Shown here piece after piece: positions 37,081-46,915 of a DNA stretch of 64,000 bases. How positions within the stretch are numbered: the first letter of the stretch is position 1; every line of letters begins with the position of its first letter. The notes under the pieces were generated by a model. The model was not told the origin of the DNA. It saw only the letters and a list, made by a program, of their open reading frames with translations, and made no database searches. A program made the position numbers and the translations under genes. The stretch is from Prochlorococcus marinus str. MIT 9107 (GTDB taxonomy: Bacteria; Cyanobacteriota; Cyanobacteriia; PCC-6307; Cyanobiaceae): positions 1 to 64,000 of the forward strand of contig NZ_JNAI01000007.1 in NCBI RefSeq assembly GCF_000759855.1, written 5' to 3'.

Positions 37081-38625
37081 ATGAAAGATAATAAAAAAAA
37101 TTTTGACGCAATTATTATCGGTTCGGGAATAGGAGGGTTGGTTACAGCTTCCCAGTTAGCTGCAAAGGGTGCGAGAGTTTTGGTTCTTGAGAAATATATT
37201 ATTCCTGGTGGAAGTGGAGGATCGTTCAAGAGAAAAGGTTATACCTTTGATGTTGGAGCTTCAATGATTTTCGGATTTGGAGAGAAAGGGTATACAAATT
37301 TATTAACTCGAGCTCTAAAAGATGTAAATGAAAAATGCGAAACTATTCCTGATCCTGTTCAACTAGAGTATCATCTTCCAAATAATTTTAATATTTCAGT
37401 TGATAGAGAATATGAAGTATTTATCAGCAAATTGTCAGACCGTTTTCCGGAGGAAATTGAAGGTATCAAGAAATTTTATGGAACCTGTAATAAGGTATTT
37501 AACTGTCTTGATTCAATACCACTTTTGTCAATTGAGGATCCAGCTTATCTTTTTAAGGTCTTTTTAAAAGCTCCATTATCTTGCCTAGGTCTTGCAAGAT
37601 GGTTGCCAATAAATGCTGGAGATGTTGCAATGAAATTTATTAAAGACAATGAACTATTAAGGTTTATTGATATTGAATGTTTTTGTTGGTCAGTTATGCC
37701 TGCTCTTAAAACCCCAATGATCAATGCAGGAATGGTTTTTACAGATAGACATGCAGGAGGTATTAATTATCCAAAAGGAGGGGTTGGGAAGATTGCTGAG
37801 AAACTAGTTACTGGTCTTGAAAAATTAGGGAGCAAAATACGTTACAGAGCTAATGTTAATGAAATAATCTTAGAAGATAAAAAAGCTGTAGGAGTAAAGC
37901 TATCAAATGGAGAGGAAATTCACTCAGATATCATTGTCTCTAATTCCACAAGATGGGATACTTTCGGTCTTAAAAATAATAAAAAAGGTTTAATTTCAAG
38001 AGATTGCGTACCAAAAAGTGAATATAAGTGGTCTGAAACTTACAAGCCTTCTCCATCTTTTGTTTCAATACACTTAGGAGTCTCTGGAGAATTAATTGAT
38101 GATAATTTTAATTGCCATCACATTATTGTTGAGGACTGGGAAGAATTAGAAAATGAAAAGGGAGTAATTTTCATTTCTATTCCCACTCTTTTAGATAAAT
38201 CTTTAGCTCCAGATGGTAAACATATCATTCATGCATTTACCCCTTCTTCTATAAGTGAATGGGATAATCTTTCAAGAAAGGAATATCTTACTAAAAAAGA
38301 AAATTACTATTCATTTTTAATTGAAAAAATTTCTAAGATAATCCCAAGATTAGATCAAAATATTGACCATAAAGAAATTGGTACTCCTAGAACTCATAGA
38401 AAGTTTCTTGGAAGATTTGAGGGCAGTTATGGACCAATTCCTAATAAAAAGTTACTCGGACTTCTTCCAATGCCCTTTAATACAACAAATATTGAAAATC
38501 TTTATTGCGTAGGGGACTCATGTTTTCCCGGGCAAGGTTTAAATGCTGTAGCTTTTAGTGGTTTTGCCTGCGCACATAAAATTGGATCAAAACTAAATAT
38601 TAATGATTTTAATTTGCCTGATTGA
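37081..38625 (+). CDS. crtH: Carotenoid cis-trans isomerase
   Basis: A 514-residue flavoprotein with the dinucleotide motif IIGSGIGGLVTASQLAAKG (about residues 12-30), then GGSGGSFKRKGYTFDVGASM and the C-terminal GDSCFPGQGLNAVAFSG. This is the CrtISO family, related to CrtI, which isomerises poly-cis-lycopene to all-trans-lycopene for carotenoid synthesis. The first Met at 37081 gives a normal N-terminus. It follows trmFO by 24 bp. Confidence 0.92.
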   Translation: MKDNKKNFDAIIIGSGIGGLVTASQLAAKGARVLVLEKYIIPGGSGGSFKRKGYTFDVGASMIFGFGEKGYTNLLTRALKDVNEKCETIPDPVQLEYHLPNNFNISVDREYEVFISKLSDRFPEEIEGIKKFYGTCNKVFNCLDSIPLLSIEDPAYLFKVFLKAPLSCLGLARWLPINAGDVAMKFIKDNELLRFIDIECFCWSVMPALKTPMINAGMVFTDRHAGGINYPKGGVGKIAEKLVTGLEKLGSKIRYRANVNEIILEDKKAVGVKLSNGEEIHSDIIVSNSTRWDTFGLKNNKKGLISRDCVPKSEYKWSETYKPSPSFVSIHLGVSGELIDDNFNCHHIIVEDWEELENEKGVIFISIPTLLDKSLAPDGKHIIHAFTPSSISEWDNLSRKEYLTKKENYYSFLIEKISKIIPRLDQNIDHKEIGTPRTHRKFLGRFEGSYGPIPNKKLLGLLPMPFNTTNIENLYCVGDSCFPGQGLNAVAFSGFACAHKIGSKLNINDFNLPD

Positions 38626-38641
38626 ATAAAAAATTATCCTC

Positions 38642-39148
38642 ATGACAGAAAAATTTAAAACTCTTTTTCCTTTAAAAAGCTCTCTAATTTCTTTGTATAT
38701 TGCTCTTACAGTTCCTATTCCATTTATTTCAAGTGAACAATTAAGAATACCTTCATTGATTTTCTTCATTTTAGGTCTATTTTTGATTGTTAATATTACT
38801 AGCGATTATATAGAGACTTGTGAAAAGAAAATTTCTTATAAAACAAGTTTTATCTCTAGAACCTTTGGCAAAAAAAATTGGGAAATTTGTTGGGAAGAAA
38901 TTAAGTCTATAAAATCCTTACCAACCAGCCAAGGGAGTAGAGTTTTTTATTTTGTTGATGAAGAAGGTAAAAATCTTCTAGTACCCCAACGGATTGAAAA
39001 ATTTGATATTTTTTTAGATGAAATTGAGGGAAAAACTAATATTAGTACAGAAGGTATATCCTATATCTCACCATTATGGACATATAAATTAATCACATTG
39101 TTATCGGTTCTAATGTTTATTGGGGAAATAAGCTTATTTTTGGTTTAG
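38642..39148 (+). CDS. Conserved-type membrane protein, PH-domain-like
   Basis: A 168-residue protein with two N-terminal membrane helices (SSLISLYIALTVPIPF, IPSLIFFILGLFLIVN). A beta-rich part (KKISYKTSFISRTFGKKNWE, ICWEEIKSIKSLPTSQGSRV) resembles bacterial PH-like domains, and one C-terminal helix (LITLLSVLMFIGEISLFLV) follows. Function unknown. It follows crtH by 16 bp and overlaps the convergent regulator gene by 4 bp. Confidence 0.65.
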   Translation: MTEKFKTLFPLKSSLISLYIALTVPIPFISSEQLRIPSLIFFILGLFLIVNITSDYIETCEKKISYKTSFISRTFGKKNWEICWEEIKSIKSLPTSQGSRVFYFVDEEGKNLLVPQRIEKFDIFLDEIEGKTNISTEGISYISPLWTYKLITLLSVLMFIGEISLFLV

Positions 39149-39882
39149 ATATTATCAAGGCTGAATCTATATCCTTGTTGCCTAACTGTTGTTATACCGC
39201 CACCTTCTCCTAAGCCTGCCTGTTCTAGTTTTCTTCGTAAGGTTAAAACTTGAGTGTCAACCGACCTTGGTCCACCGCTAAACGGAGGCCAGGCCATCCT
39301 CAGGAGCTCTTGTCTACTTCTAACCATCCCAGGGGGCATCAATAAAGCACAAAGCAATGCGAACTCCCTAGGGCTTAATTCCACGGGTTTTTCACTAAGC
39401 GTCACCTGACGAAGGAGAAGATGGACTTCTAATGGCCCAACTTCAACTTTTTCTTGTAATCCTATTCTGCCTCTTTTCAAAAGTGTTCTACATCTTGCTG
39501 CTAATTCTTCAAGACCAAATGGTTTTCTGAGAACATCATCAGCTCCTTCATCCAATAAATTTACTAATGCTTCAACACCTGATCTTGCAGTTAAAACGAT
39601 TACAGAGGCCCCTAACTGTTGGGCTAACCTCATGGCAGTATTCTGCTCAAGAATTTCTGCACTGACCAATAGGTCAGGAGATTGTTCTCTGCATAAGTCA
39701 ACTGCCTCTGCAGCCGATCCAACTGCAGCAGCAAGGTGACCATCTTGGCGAAGTCTTTGTACAAGGACTGTTCTAAGTGTGGGGTGAGGTTCAACAACAA
39801 GAACTCTTGAGGGAGTTTGAGAGCTCGATGGCAATTGTGAACTGCCAGGGGTTGAAGCTAAGATTTGCTCAGTTGATTGCAT
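39145..39882 (-). CDS. OmpR-family response regulator with a degenerate receiver
   Basis: A 245-residue protein: a low-complexity Ser/Gln/Pro head, receiver (RVLVVEPHPTLRTVLVQRLR to about residue 145) and a winged-helix output domain (LSPREFALLCALLMPPGMVR, PRSVDTQVLTLRRKLEQAGL, TTVRQQGYRF). In the receiver the acidic pair is reduced to EP and the phospho-acceptor segment reads PDLLVSAEILEQ, with Ala where Asp is expected. Thr (VIVLTAR) and Lys (VLRKPF) are kept. It probably works without phosphorylation. Base composition is richer in GC than neighbours. Confidence 0.85.
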   Translation of the reverse strand: MQSTEQILASTPGSSQLPSSSQTPSRVLVVEPHPTLRTVLVQRLRQDGHLAAAVGSAAEAVDLCREQSPDLLVSAEILEQNTAMRLAQQLGASVIVLTARSGVEALVNLLDEGADDVLRKPFGLEELAARCRTLLKRGRIGLQEKVEVGPLEVHLLLRQVTLSEKPVELSPREFALLCALLMPPGMVRSRQELLRMAWPPFSGGPRSVDTQVLTLRRKLEQAGLGEGGGITTVRQQGYRFSLDNI

Positions 39883-39968
39883 TCTTAATTATTGTTGGGC
39901 CAGGCAATTTTTTATCATCCTTAATAAGGTATAACAAATGCTAAATAAAAATCAGAATCTATCGAATT

Positions 39969-40238
39969 ATGACATCATTTGAAAATCCTAAAGCAATTCG
40001 TCATTTTCAATCAATTTGCGATAGTTGCCAAGACTTGGTTAGTCGTTTTCATACCTCTTCAGACCTTCAATTATACTGTGATGGTTATCTCCAAGCCTTG
40101 AGGAATTGCAGTAGTTTAGAGCTTAGAGATCAAGAGAAATTAGAAAGTTTAATGGAAAGATGGATTTTAGATCCATCAAGTTTTATTGAACAAGGTGGTG
40201 AAGAAAATAAAGGGTTTTTTGATAAAAAAAGAGTTTAA
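39969..40238 (+). CDS. 89-aa hypothetical protein
   Basis: Soluble, helical: FENPKAIRHFQSICDSCQDL, then YCDGYLQALRNCSSLELRDQ and ESLMERWILDPSSFI. It looks like a small conserved cyanobacterial protein (perhaps DUF6761), with no assigned function. Divergent from the response regulator with an 86-bp gap. Confidence 0.65.
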   Translation: MTSFENPKAIRHFQSICDSCQDLVSRFHTSSDLQLYCDGYLQALRNCSSLELRDQEKLESLMERWILDPSSFIEQGGEENKGFFDKKRV

Positions 40239-40287
40239 AATATTAACTTTTATTAACTAATATCAGTATTTATACTTATAAATTTTT

Positions 40288-40611
40288 TTAGGAAGCTAAT
40301 TCAATCTCAATTTTTTCTTTTAAGGTACCAGAGTTGTACATCTCGATAAGGATGTCCGATCCTCCTAGAAATTCACCTTTTAAATAAACTTGGGGGATAG
40401 TAGGCCAATCTGAATATTCTTTAATTCCCTCTCTGACATCAAAATCACTAAGAACATCAAAAGTACTAAATTCAACACCTATAGAGTTGAGAATTTGAAC
40501 GACATTGTTCGAGAACCCACATTGAGGCATTAATTTAGTACCTTTCATGAAAACCATAATTGGATTTGATTCTATTAGATTTTGGATTTTATCTTTAGTG
40601 AGATTTTCCAT
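40288..40611 (-). CDS. grxD: Monothiol glutaredoxin (Grx4 type)
   Basis: A 107-residue protein: NPIMVFMKGTKLMPQCGFSN with the CGFS active site, then SDWPTIPQVYLKGEFLGGSD with the cis-Pro and glutathione-binding GGSD. CGFS glutaredoxins bind a shared [2Fe-2S] cluster and work with BolA in iron-sulfur handling. The bolA gene ends 3 bp upstream, which supports that pairing. Confidence 0.95.
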   Translation of the reverse strand: MENLTKDKIQNLIESNPIMVFMKGTKLMPQCGFSNNVVQILNSIGVEFSTFDVLSDFDVREGIKEYSDWPTIPQVYLKGEFLGGSDILIEMYNSGTLKEKIEIELAS

Positions 40612-40614
40612 AAT

Positions 40615-40845
40615 TTAACTTGGGGTTTTTGTTTTTAGAGCTAGTGCATGAATAGCTTCTGAGGCTAATTCTTCTTTTAGAGCAGAATAGACTAGCTGAT
40701 GTTGTTTAACTAATGATAATCCATTGAACTTGGATGAAATTACAGTAACCTCCAAATGGTCATTCCCCTTAAGATTTTCAACTTTCACTTGGGAATCAGG
40801 TAACTTCTCCATTATTAAATTTATAACTTTTGATTTAGTAATCAT
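40615..40845 (-). CDS. bolA: BolA family protein
   Basis: A 76-residue protein: [24 protein letters not shown] core (here [20 protein letters not shown]), then [20 protein letters not shown] and [11 protein letters not shown]. It has the BolA fold; the His in NDHLEV and the C-terminal AIHALALKT are typical. It partners CGFS glutaredoxin. Same operon as grxD. Confidence 0.93.
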   Translation of the reverse strand: MITKSKVINLIMEKLPDSQVKVENLKGNDHLEVTVISSKFNGLSLVKQHQLVYSALKEELASEAIHALALKTKTPS

Positions 40846-40854
40846 GATTAATAT

Positions 40855-41373
40855 TTAGAAACCTTTATATGTTGTGTCAACGAAACCAAGTTGTAATAAA
40901 TTATTATATGCTTCTTTGCCTTCAGGACTATTTGGAGTCATTAATCTAATTATTTCAACAAGTAAAGGTACAGCCACTTCAGGTTGTTTTTTCCTTTTGT
41001 AGAGAGAAGCTAGCCTAGCATTTGATTTTGCCCAAATTTTTATAGATTTTCTTCCTTTTTTATCCATTTCTAGTGGTATTCTTGCATCCAAGCCTTTAAA
41101 TGATCCATTGAGATCTCTATAGAATCCAGCAAGTTGTCTAGCTAAATTCCTTGCTTTGTCATAAGATCGTTTTGCTTTTTCAAAATCACCATTTTCTACA
41201 AGTTTATCGCCCTCATTTAAATATTCTTTTACATCAGAAATTGATAGCTTTTTGTTAGAACTTGAAAGGACCTTATATTCATTTGAGTTTTTACTTTCTG
41301 CATAAGATAGGTTCATATATGTTGGTATCCCAAGAAAAATAAAAATTATTGGGAACATTTTTAAGAATTTCAT
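40855..41373 (-). CDS. Exported TPR-like protein
   Basis: A 172-residue protein with a signal peptide (MFPIIFIFLGIPTYMNLSYA). Helical repeats follow, such as DVKEYLNEGDKLVENGDFEK, AKRSYDKARNLARQLAGFYR and ARLASLYKRKKQPEVAVPLL, of TPR type. Possibly thylakoid-lumenal or periplasmic. The bolA start lies 10 bp downstream, so it may lead the bolA-grxD transcript. No specific family given. Confidence 0.6.
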   Translation of the reverse strand: MKFLKMFPIIFIFLGIPTYMNLSYAESKNSNEYKVLSSSNKKLSISDVKEYLNEGDKLVENGDFEKAKRSYDKARNLARQLAGFYRDLNGSFKGLDARIPLEMDKKGRKSIKIWAKSNARLASLYKRKKQPEVAVPLLVEIIRLMTPNSPEGKEAYNNLLQLGFVDTTYKGF

Positions 41374-41415
41374 ATTCTGATTATTTATTAAAGTTTATAT
41401 TAACTGATAATGGAT

Positions 41416-42096
41416 TTATCTACCTACATTTTTTAAAGCAATATTTTCAGCATTATGCATTCTTTTATGCAAAATTTCATTGAAATCTTTTATTGATAAA
41501 TTGGAACTTTTATTTACTAATAAAGGCTCTCCAAAACATAAGGAAACTTTACCTCTTATTTTAGGAGGTACTCGGCTATAAGCAATTCCAATTGGAATTA
41601 TAAATATTGAATTTGTTTTTTTTGCTGCCAATAACGCCAATCTATATAAACCCTCTTTAAGCTCAAGTTCCTTTCCGTATTTATTAATTTTTCCTTCAGG
41701 GAAAACTACAAGTTGATCCTTTTTTACTATCAGATTTACTGCATATTTTAATATTGAAAGAGAAGGAGATAATTGATCAATGGAAAAACAACCGAGTCTT
41801 TTTAGAAACCAACCTTGTATTCCTTTCATTTCTGATTTTGTAACCATAAATCTGCAATCTTTCTTAGTAACCCTTCTACCCATTGCCTTAGTAAGGACTA
41901 ATCCGTCCCATCTCGATCTATGTGTTGGGGCTAAAATAATTGATGAATTGTTTGGTATTGAGGAGATTTTATTTTTTATTTTTATTTCACTAAAAAAACA
42001 CTTTATTACAATGTCCTGAGTAACAAACATAGCTAAAAAACCTAAAAAAGGATTAATACTATAATGAGTATTTATAAATTTTTTCTTCAAGTTCAA
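41416..42096 (-). CDS. plsC: 1-acyl-glycerol-3-phosphate acyltransferase-like protein
   Basis: A 226-residue protein with the acyltransferase motif HRSRWDGL (H-x4-D, residues 59-64) and FPEGKINKYG (motif III), then IPIGIAYSRVPPKIRG (motif IV). PlsC enzymes add the second fatty acid to make phosphatidate. Several paralogs may exist; the acceptor cannot be fixed from sequence. Divergent from pdxJ. Confidence 0.85.
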   Translation of the reverse strand: MNLKKKFINTHYSINPFLGFLAMFVTQDIVIKCFFSEIKIKNKISSIPNNSSIILAPTHRSRWDGLVLTKAMGRRVTKKDCRFMVTKSEMKGIQGWFLKRLGCFSIDQLSPSLSILKYAVNLIVKKDQLVVFPEGKINKYGKELELKEGLYRLALLAAKKTNSIFIIPIGIAYSRVPPKIRGKVSLCFGEPLLVNKSSNLSIKDFNEILHKRMHNAENIALKNVGR

Positions 42097-42187
42097 TCAA
42101 CTGTTTATTAATAATTTATAGGTTTGTATTTTTTTTTTCGCTATTATTGGGCGGTTACAAGATTGTCTAGAAACTAAAATTTCGATT

Positions 42188-42904
42188 ATGACTACTTTAG
42201 GAGTAAATATTGACCATATTGCAAATGTAAGGCAAGCAAGGAGAACTGTAGAGCCTGATCCTGTACAATTTGCTTTTTTAGCTGAATTAGGGGGTGCAGA
42301 TTCAATAACAGTTCACTTAAGAGAGGATAGAAGACATATACAAGATAGAGACGTTTTTCTTTTGAAAGAAACTATAAAAACTAAACTGAATTTAGAGATG
42401 GCGGCAACAGATGAAATGTTAGATATTGCTAAAAAACTTCTTCCGGATTACGTAACACTTGTACCAGAGAAAAGAGAGGAAGTTACTACTGAAGGTGGGT
42501 TGGATGTGAAAAACAATGTTACATACCTTAAGAATTTTGTTGGGAATTTAAAAGATTCAAACATTGAAATTAGTGCATTTATTGATCCTGTTGGTGAGCA
42601 GATCAATTATTCCAAAGAAATAGGATTTAACTTTATAGAATTACATACTGGAAAATATTCTGAACTAACCGGTCAAGATCAATACAAAGAGCTCCAAAGG
42701 ATTATAGAGTCTGCACATTTAGCAAATGACCTTGGAATAGTTGTTAATGCTGGGCATGGCCTAAATTACAATAATGTAAAAAAAATTGCATCAATTAACA
42801 ATATGAACGAGCTAAACATAGGACATAGTATTGTTGCAAGGGCTTTAGCGGTAGGATTAGAAAAGTCTGTTCGTGAAATGAAGTCACTTATTACATCAAA
42901 TTAA
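42188..42904 (+). CDS. pdxJ: Pyridoxine 5'-phosphate synthase
   Basis: A 238-residue TIM-barrel protein: GVNIDHIANVRQARR at the start, SITVHLREDRRHIQDRDVFL, LNLEMAATDEMLDIA, DYVTLVPEKREEVTTEGGLD, ELHTGKYSEL, VNAGHGLNYNNV and NIGHSIVARAL. All are PdxJ signatures. It joins deoxyxylulose 5-phosphate with aminoacetone phosphate to form vitamin B6. Length and residues are normal. Confidence 0.97.
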   Translation: MTTLGVNIDHIANVRQARRTVEPDPVQFAFLAELGGADSITVHLREDRRHIQDRDVFLLKETIKTKLNLEMAATDEMLDIAKKLLPDYVTLVPEKREEVTTEGGLDVKNNVTYLKNFVGNLKDSNIEISAFIDPVGEQINYSKEIGFNFIELHTGKYSELTGQDQYKELQRIIESAHLANDLGIVVNAGHGLNYNNVKKIASINNMNELNIGHSIVARALAVGLEKSVREMKSLITSN

Positions 42905-42912
42905 ATTTCAAA

Positions 42913-43230
42913 ATGACAACATATTTTTTCGTCGCGGCAAGTGAAAAGTTTTTGACAGTTGAAGAACCTCTTGAAGAAATTTTGAAAGAGAGGAAGAGAA
43001 ACTACAAAGAAAACAATAAAGAAATAGATTTTTGGCTCTTAAAAAATCCATCTTTTTTGCAAACCAATCAATTTGCTGATCTAATATCAAAGATTCCATA
43101 CCCCCCAGCAGCTTTATTGTCGACGGATAAAAAATTTATAACTTTCTTAAAGCTACGTTTAGAGTTTGTTGCTGTTGGGGAATTCGAATGTCCTAATGCA
43201 GAAATAACTGATCCATTTAAACTTGAGTAA
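42913..43230 (+). CDS. ycf54: Ycf54-like protein of the Mg-protoporphyrin ester cyclase
   Basis: A 105-residue protein: TTYFFVAASEKFLTVEEPLE, RNYKENNKEIDFWLLKNPSF and KFITFLKLRLEFVAVGEFEC, the Ycf54/DUF2488 pattern. Ycf54 assists the cyclase that makes the fifth ring of chlorophyll. It starts 8 bp after pdxJ. A core photosynthesis gene. Confidence 0.92.
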   Translation: MTTYFFVAASEKFLTVEEPLEEILKERKRNYKENNKEIDFWLLKNPSFLQTNQFADLISKIPYPPAALLSTDKKFITFLKLRLEFVAVGEFECPNAEITDPFKLE

Positions 43231-43247
43231 TATAATCAATCAGTAAA

Positions 43248-46200
43248 TTGCTCAATCTTTATAAATCAAACAAAATTGAAGTAATTAGTGAGCTTTTGGC
43301 AGAAGAATTAAAAATATGTCCTCCTTTTATAAATGAGAATTTAGAAATAGCTGTTCCTAATTATTTTTTGGGTAAATGGTTAAGTGAACAAATAACTATA
43401 AAAAACAAAATAAGTGCTCTTTATGAATTAAAAACAATATCAAGTTACACCGAATCATTATTGACAAATTTTTTCCCAGAAATTGATATGGGGTTATGGA
43501 ATTTTGAATCAATAAAATGGGGAATTATTGATTCATTAGAAGAACTAAATAGCTTTAAAGAATCATTTCCGCTTAGAAATTGGATTAATAAATATTTGGA
43601 TAATAAAAAGACAATTGATGGAGACCTATATAATCTGACAAAAAAGATCACGAGTAATTTTATTGATTATCTAATTTTTAGACCTGAAATGATTTCTGAA
43701 TGGAATAGATATGAAATTAATTCACTTAATCTATATAAGAATTTAAATAAAGATCAATTTTGGCAACCTATTTTATATAAATTATTAGAGAAAAAGATAT
43801 CTGAAAAGCCTTCATGTTTATACATGATTGAATTAATAAAGAATTTAAGAGAAATTAAAAAATTTCATATTAAAATACCAAATCAAATTTATATTATTTC
43901 AGATAATAACTTATCTAAACTTTATATTAATTTTTATTCAGAACTTTCAAAATTTACTAAGGTAAATTTGTATTTGTTATCTGCAGGAGATGATTTATGG
44001 AACAGAATAAATTGTATTGAGGGTGAGTTGGAATTTGAAAATTTTGAAAGTAAATTTAATTTTAATACAAATATTGAGAAAATATTTGGTAAATTTGGAG
44101 CAAACTTTCAGAAACTAATTGAGGAAAATATTTATAAGGAAGGTATCAATTTAAAAAATAATCTAATATACATTGATCCAATAACTAATTTTTATGAGAA
44201 GAAAGATACTCCTCTCCTTAATCAAATACAAAAAAGAATAATTGATAATAATAGAAATGATTTTATAGTAAATGAAAGTGATGATTCAATATTACTTTGT
44301 GAGCATTTTAATCAGAATAGTCAATTAGAATATATAAGAAATAAAATTATAGAAATAATAAATTCTTGCGAGAATATTAATTATAGTGATATCGCTGTTT
44401 TATCTCCACAAACTAATCAAATTAAACCTTATCTAAGGTATATCTTTAATAATGAAATAATAAATGGTATAAAGATACCTTATATTTTTATTGATGAGAA
44501 TAATAATGATTCTTCAGATATATATAAATTTCTAATTGACATAACTGGAATAGCAAATGAAAAAATTACAATTGAAAGAATAGATTTTATTCTTTCTAAA
44601 AAGGAGACTCAGAACATCTTGGACTTTGATGTTACTGAAAAGGATGAAATTATTTTGTTACTTTCCCAAGTAGGTTTTCATTGGGGATTAGATTCCAATG
44701 AAAGATTAGGAGAAGAAAAAAATAGCCTTGAATGGTGTATAAATAGAATTATTTTAGGCTTAATTTATGACAAAGAAATCAATTTAAGTACTTTTAATCT
44801 AAAGCCATTTAGCCCAAAAAATATAAGTTTAGATTTGAATAAATGGGTTAAAATATTAATCAATTTAAAAAAATATATTAATCTACTAAGGGGATCTTTT
44901 TCTTACTTAGTTTGGGTTGAAAAGATAAAGTTTATATTAAAAAAAATTGCTGATTGTAACACGAAATATAATTTGGAAATAAGCGAAATAAATAGAATTC
45001 TTGATAGTTACGCAATACCTTTAATTCCTGATGACCCTATTTTGTTAAATGTTTTTATAGAGATATTAATTTCTTGTATAAATAAAGCTAAATATCAAAG
45101 CAAATCACGTATCAACAAGATTCTAGTGAGTGATATTGAAAATGCAAGACATATCCCACATAAGGTTATCTTCCTAATAGACATGAATAGTATTTATTAT
45201 CCAAAATTATCAAAGAATGAAAATATTAATTTATTAAATAATAAATATCACCTGGGAGATCCATCAGTTTTTGATAGAGAGAAATATTTATTTCTTGAGT
45301 TGTTAATTGCCTGTAGAGATAAATTTATAGTTAATTGGGTAAAAAATGACAAAAATAATAAAAAATTAGATGTTTCTTTTCCTATAAAAGAGTTAATTTC
45401 TTTTTTTGATAGTTTTTTAAAACAAGACCAAAGAAAACTAATAATTAAAGATTCTGATTTAAATAAAAAAGAAATAATTGATCTTAATAGTTCTAAGATA
45501 ATTAAAAGTAATTACTCTTTAGTAGAAAATATAGATTGGAATGAAAAAAAATCTGATACTAAAAATTATAAATTGTCAGAACTGATTTATTGGTTCAAGA
45601 CTCCACAAAAATATTGGCTAAATAAAAGAAATATTTCTCCCAAGGAAATATTTATTCATCATCCAGATGATGAATATGTCAGTAATCTGCAAAAGTCGCA
45701 ACTAATTACAAAAATAATCCAAGAATTAGAGATTGATAACCATAATTTTATTGATGATTTAAATAATTTGAATATTAATGATAAATTGGTTGAAAATGGT
45801 ATTTTTATGCCCAAAAATAGTTTTTTTATAAAGGAAAAAGAAATCAAGGATTTAATAGGTAGTTTATCTACAAGTTTGAGTCAACATAATAAGATTAATA
45901 GAATTTATGTAAAATTAAATGCAAATAAAGAAGAATATTTTATCGCTGATGACACTGTAATTGAATTAATTCATTCGAAACTAAGTTTAAGTCGTTTGAC
46001 AGAGGCTTGGATAAAATCACTCTTCATTTCTTCTTTAAATAAGAATATAAAAAAGACTAAATTAATTTTTAGAATAGAAAATCATTATAAATCACAAATT
46101 ATTCAACCACCAGGAGCAATTGAGTCAAATTTAATTTTGGAGGAATACATTAATATTTTTAAAAATTATTCTGAAAAATGTTTACCTCTACCTCCAGAAA

Positions 46201-46427
46201 GTACTTATAAATATGTAGAAGCAAAAATAAAATCAAAAAATGAGAAAAAAGCTTTTACGGATAGATGGATTGGTAATAAAACTTTTTCTAAAGGAGAAAA
46301 AGATAATATTGAAATGAAGTTATGTTTTGGAAATGAAAAAGAACCAGATTTCTTTTTTGGAAATAATAATTTTGATAAATTATCATTCAGATTATATGGC
46401 CCTCTTATTGAAGCATTAAAGAAATAA
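43248..46427 (+). CDS. recC: Exodeoxyribonuclease V gamma subunit
   Basis: A 1059-residue protein, similar in length to E. coli RecC (1122). Seen features are LYKSNKIEVISELLAEEL at the start, NYFLGKWLSEQI, then in the middle IAVLSPQTNQIKPYL and the HIPHKVIFLIDMN region. The end, PLIEALKK, is like RecC. With RecB and RecD it forms the RecBCD helicase-nuclease; RecC recognises Chi. It starts with TTG. Very AT-rich with many Asn and Lys residues. Confidence 0.9.
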   Translation: MLNLYKSNKIEVISELLAEELKICPPFINENLEIAVPNYFLGKWLSEQITIKNKISALYELKTISSYTESLLTNFFPEIDMGLWNFESIKWGIIDSLEELNSFKESFPLRNWINKYLDNKKTIDGDLYNLTKKITSNFIDYLIFRPEMISEWNRYEINSLNLYKNLNKDQFWQPILYKLLEKKISEKPSCLYMIELIKNLREIKKFHIKIPNQIYIISDNNLSKLYINFYSELSKFTKVNLYLLSAGDDLWNRINCIEGELEFENFESKFNFNTNIEKIFGKFGANFQKLIEENIYKEGINLKNNLIYIDPITNFYEKKDTPLLNQIQKRIIDNNRNDFIVNESDDSILLCEHFNQNSQLEYIRNKIIEIINSCENINYSDIAVLSPQTNQIKPYLRYIFNNEIINGIKIPYIFIDENNNDSSDIYKFLIDITGIANEKITIERIDFILSKKETQNILDFDVTEKDEIILLLSQVGFHWGLDSNERLGEEKNSLEWCINRIILGLIYDKEINLSTFNLKPFSPKNISLDLNKWVKILINLKKYINLLRGSFSYLVWVEKIKFILKKIADCNTKYNLEISEINRILDSYAIPLIPDDPILLNVFIEILISCINKAKYQSKSRINKILVSDIENARHIPHKVIFLIDMNSIYYPKLSKNENINLLNNKYHLGDPSVFDREKYLFLELLIACRDKFIVNWVKNDKNNKKLDVSFPIKELISFFDSFLKQDQRKLIIKDSDLNKKEIIDLNSSKIIKSNYSLVENIDWNEKKSDTKNYKLSELIYWFKTPQKYWLNKRNISPKEIFIHHPDDEYVSNLQKSQLITKIIQELEIDNHNFIDDLNNLNINDKLVENGIFMPKNSFFIKEKEIKDLIGSLSTSLSQHNKINRIYVKLNANKEEYFIADDTVIELIHSKLSLSRLTEAWIKSLFISSLNKNIKKTKLIFRIENHYKSQIIQPPGAIESNLILEEYINIFKNYSEKCLPLPPESTYKYVEAKIKSKNEKKAFTDRWIGNKTFSKGEKDNIEMKLCFGNEKEPDFFFGNNNFDKLSFRLYGPLIEALKK

Positions 46428-46429
46428 AA

Positions 46430-46903
46430 ATGACTAAATTTCAGTTAAAATTTTTTTTAAAATCTGCCTATGAACTAATTCTTGTTTGTTTACAGTTCTT
46501 TATTATTAGTCTCCATTTTTTTCAATGGGAATTTATTCCACAAAATCAAATAATTCAAGTTAGTCCTTTTTCTTATTTAGTGGGGTTTTTAATTATCTTA
46601 ATCGCTTTCATAATATTGTTAATTGCAATTAAAGACTTAGGTAGAAATTTATCCCCTTTCCCAAGACCTATATCTAATAGCAATTTAGTTACTACTGGAA
46701 TTTATCAATTTACTCGTCATCCTATGTACTATTCTTTAATATTTATTTCCTTTGGCGTTTTCATAACAAAGCTATCTATTTATTATTTATTTTTATCAAT
46801 AAGTCTATGTTTAATAATTAAATTTAAGATTGCTTTAGAAGAGCAATATTTAAAAAATAAATTTAATAATTACTTACTTTATAAAAATGAGGTTAAATAT
46901 TAA
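46430..46903 (+). CDS. Isoprenylcysteine-methyltransferase-like membrane protein
   Basis: A 157-residue protein with about four membrane helices and the ICMT/PEMT motif LVTTGIYQFTRHPMYYSLIF (about residues 84-103), then ALEEQYLKNKFNNYLLYKNE. The TGxYxxxRHPMY motif binds S-adenosylmethionine. Substrate unknown. It lies between recC and recB, 2 bp after recC and 12 bp before recB, so it is inserted into the recCBD operon. Confidence 0.8.
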   Translation: MTKFQLKFFLKSAYELILVCLQFFIISLHFFQWEFIPQNQIIQVSPFSYLVGFLIILIAFIILLIAIKDLGRNLSPFPRPISNSNLVTTGIYQFTRHPMYYSLIFISFGVFITKLSIYYLFLSISLCLIIKFKIALEEQYLKNKFNNYLLYKNEVKY

Positions 46904-46915
46904 TTCAATAAAGAT

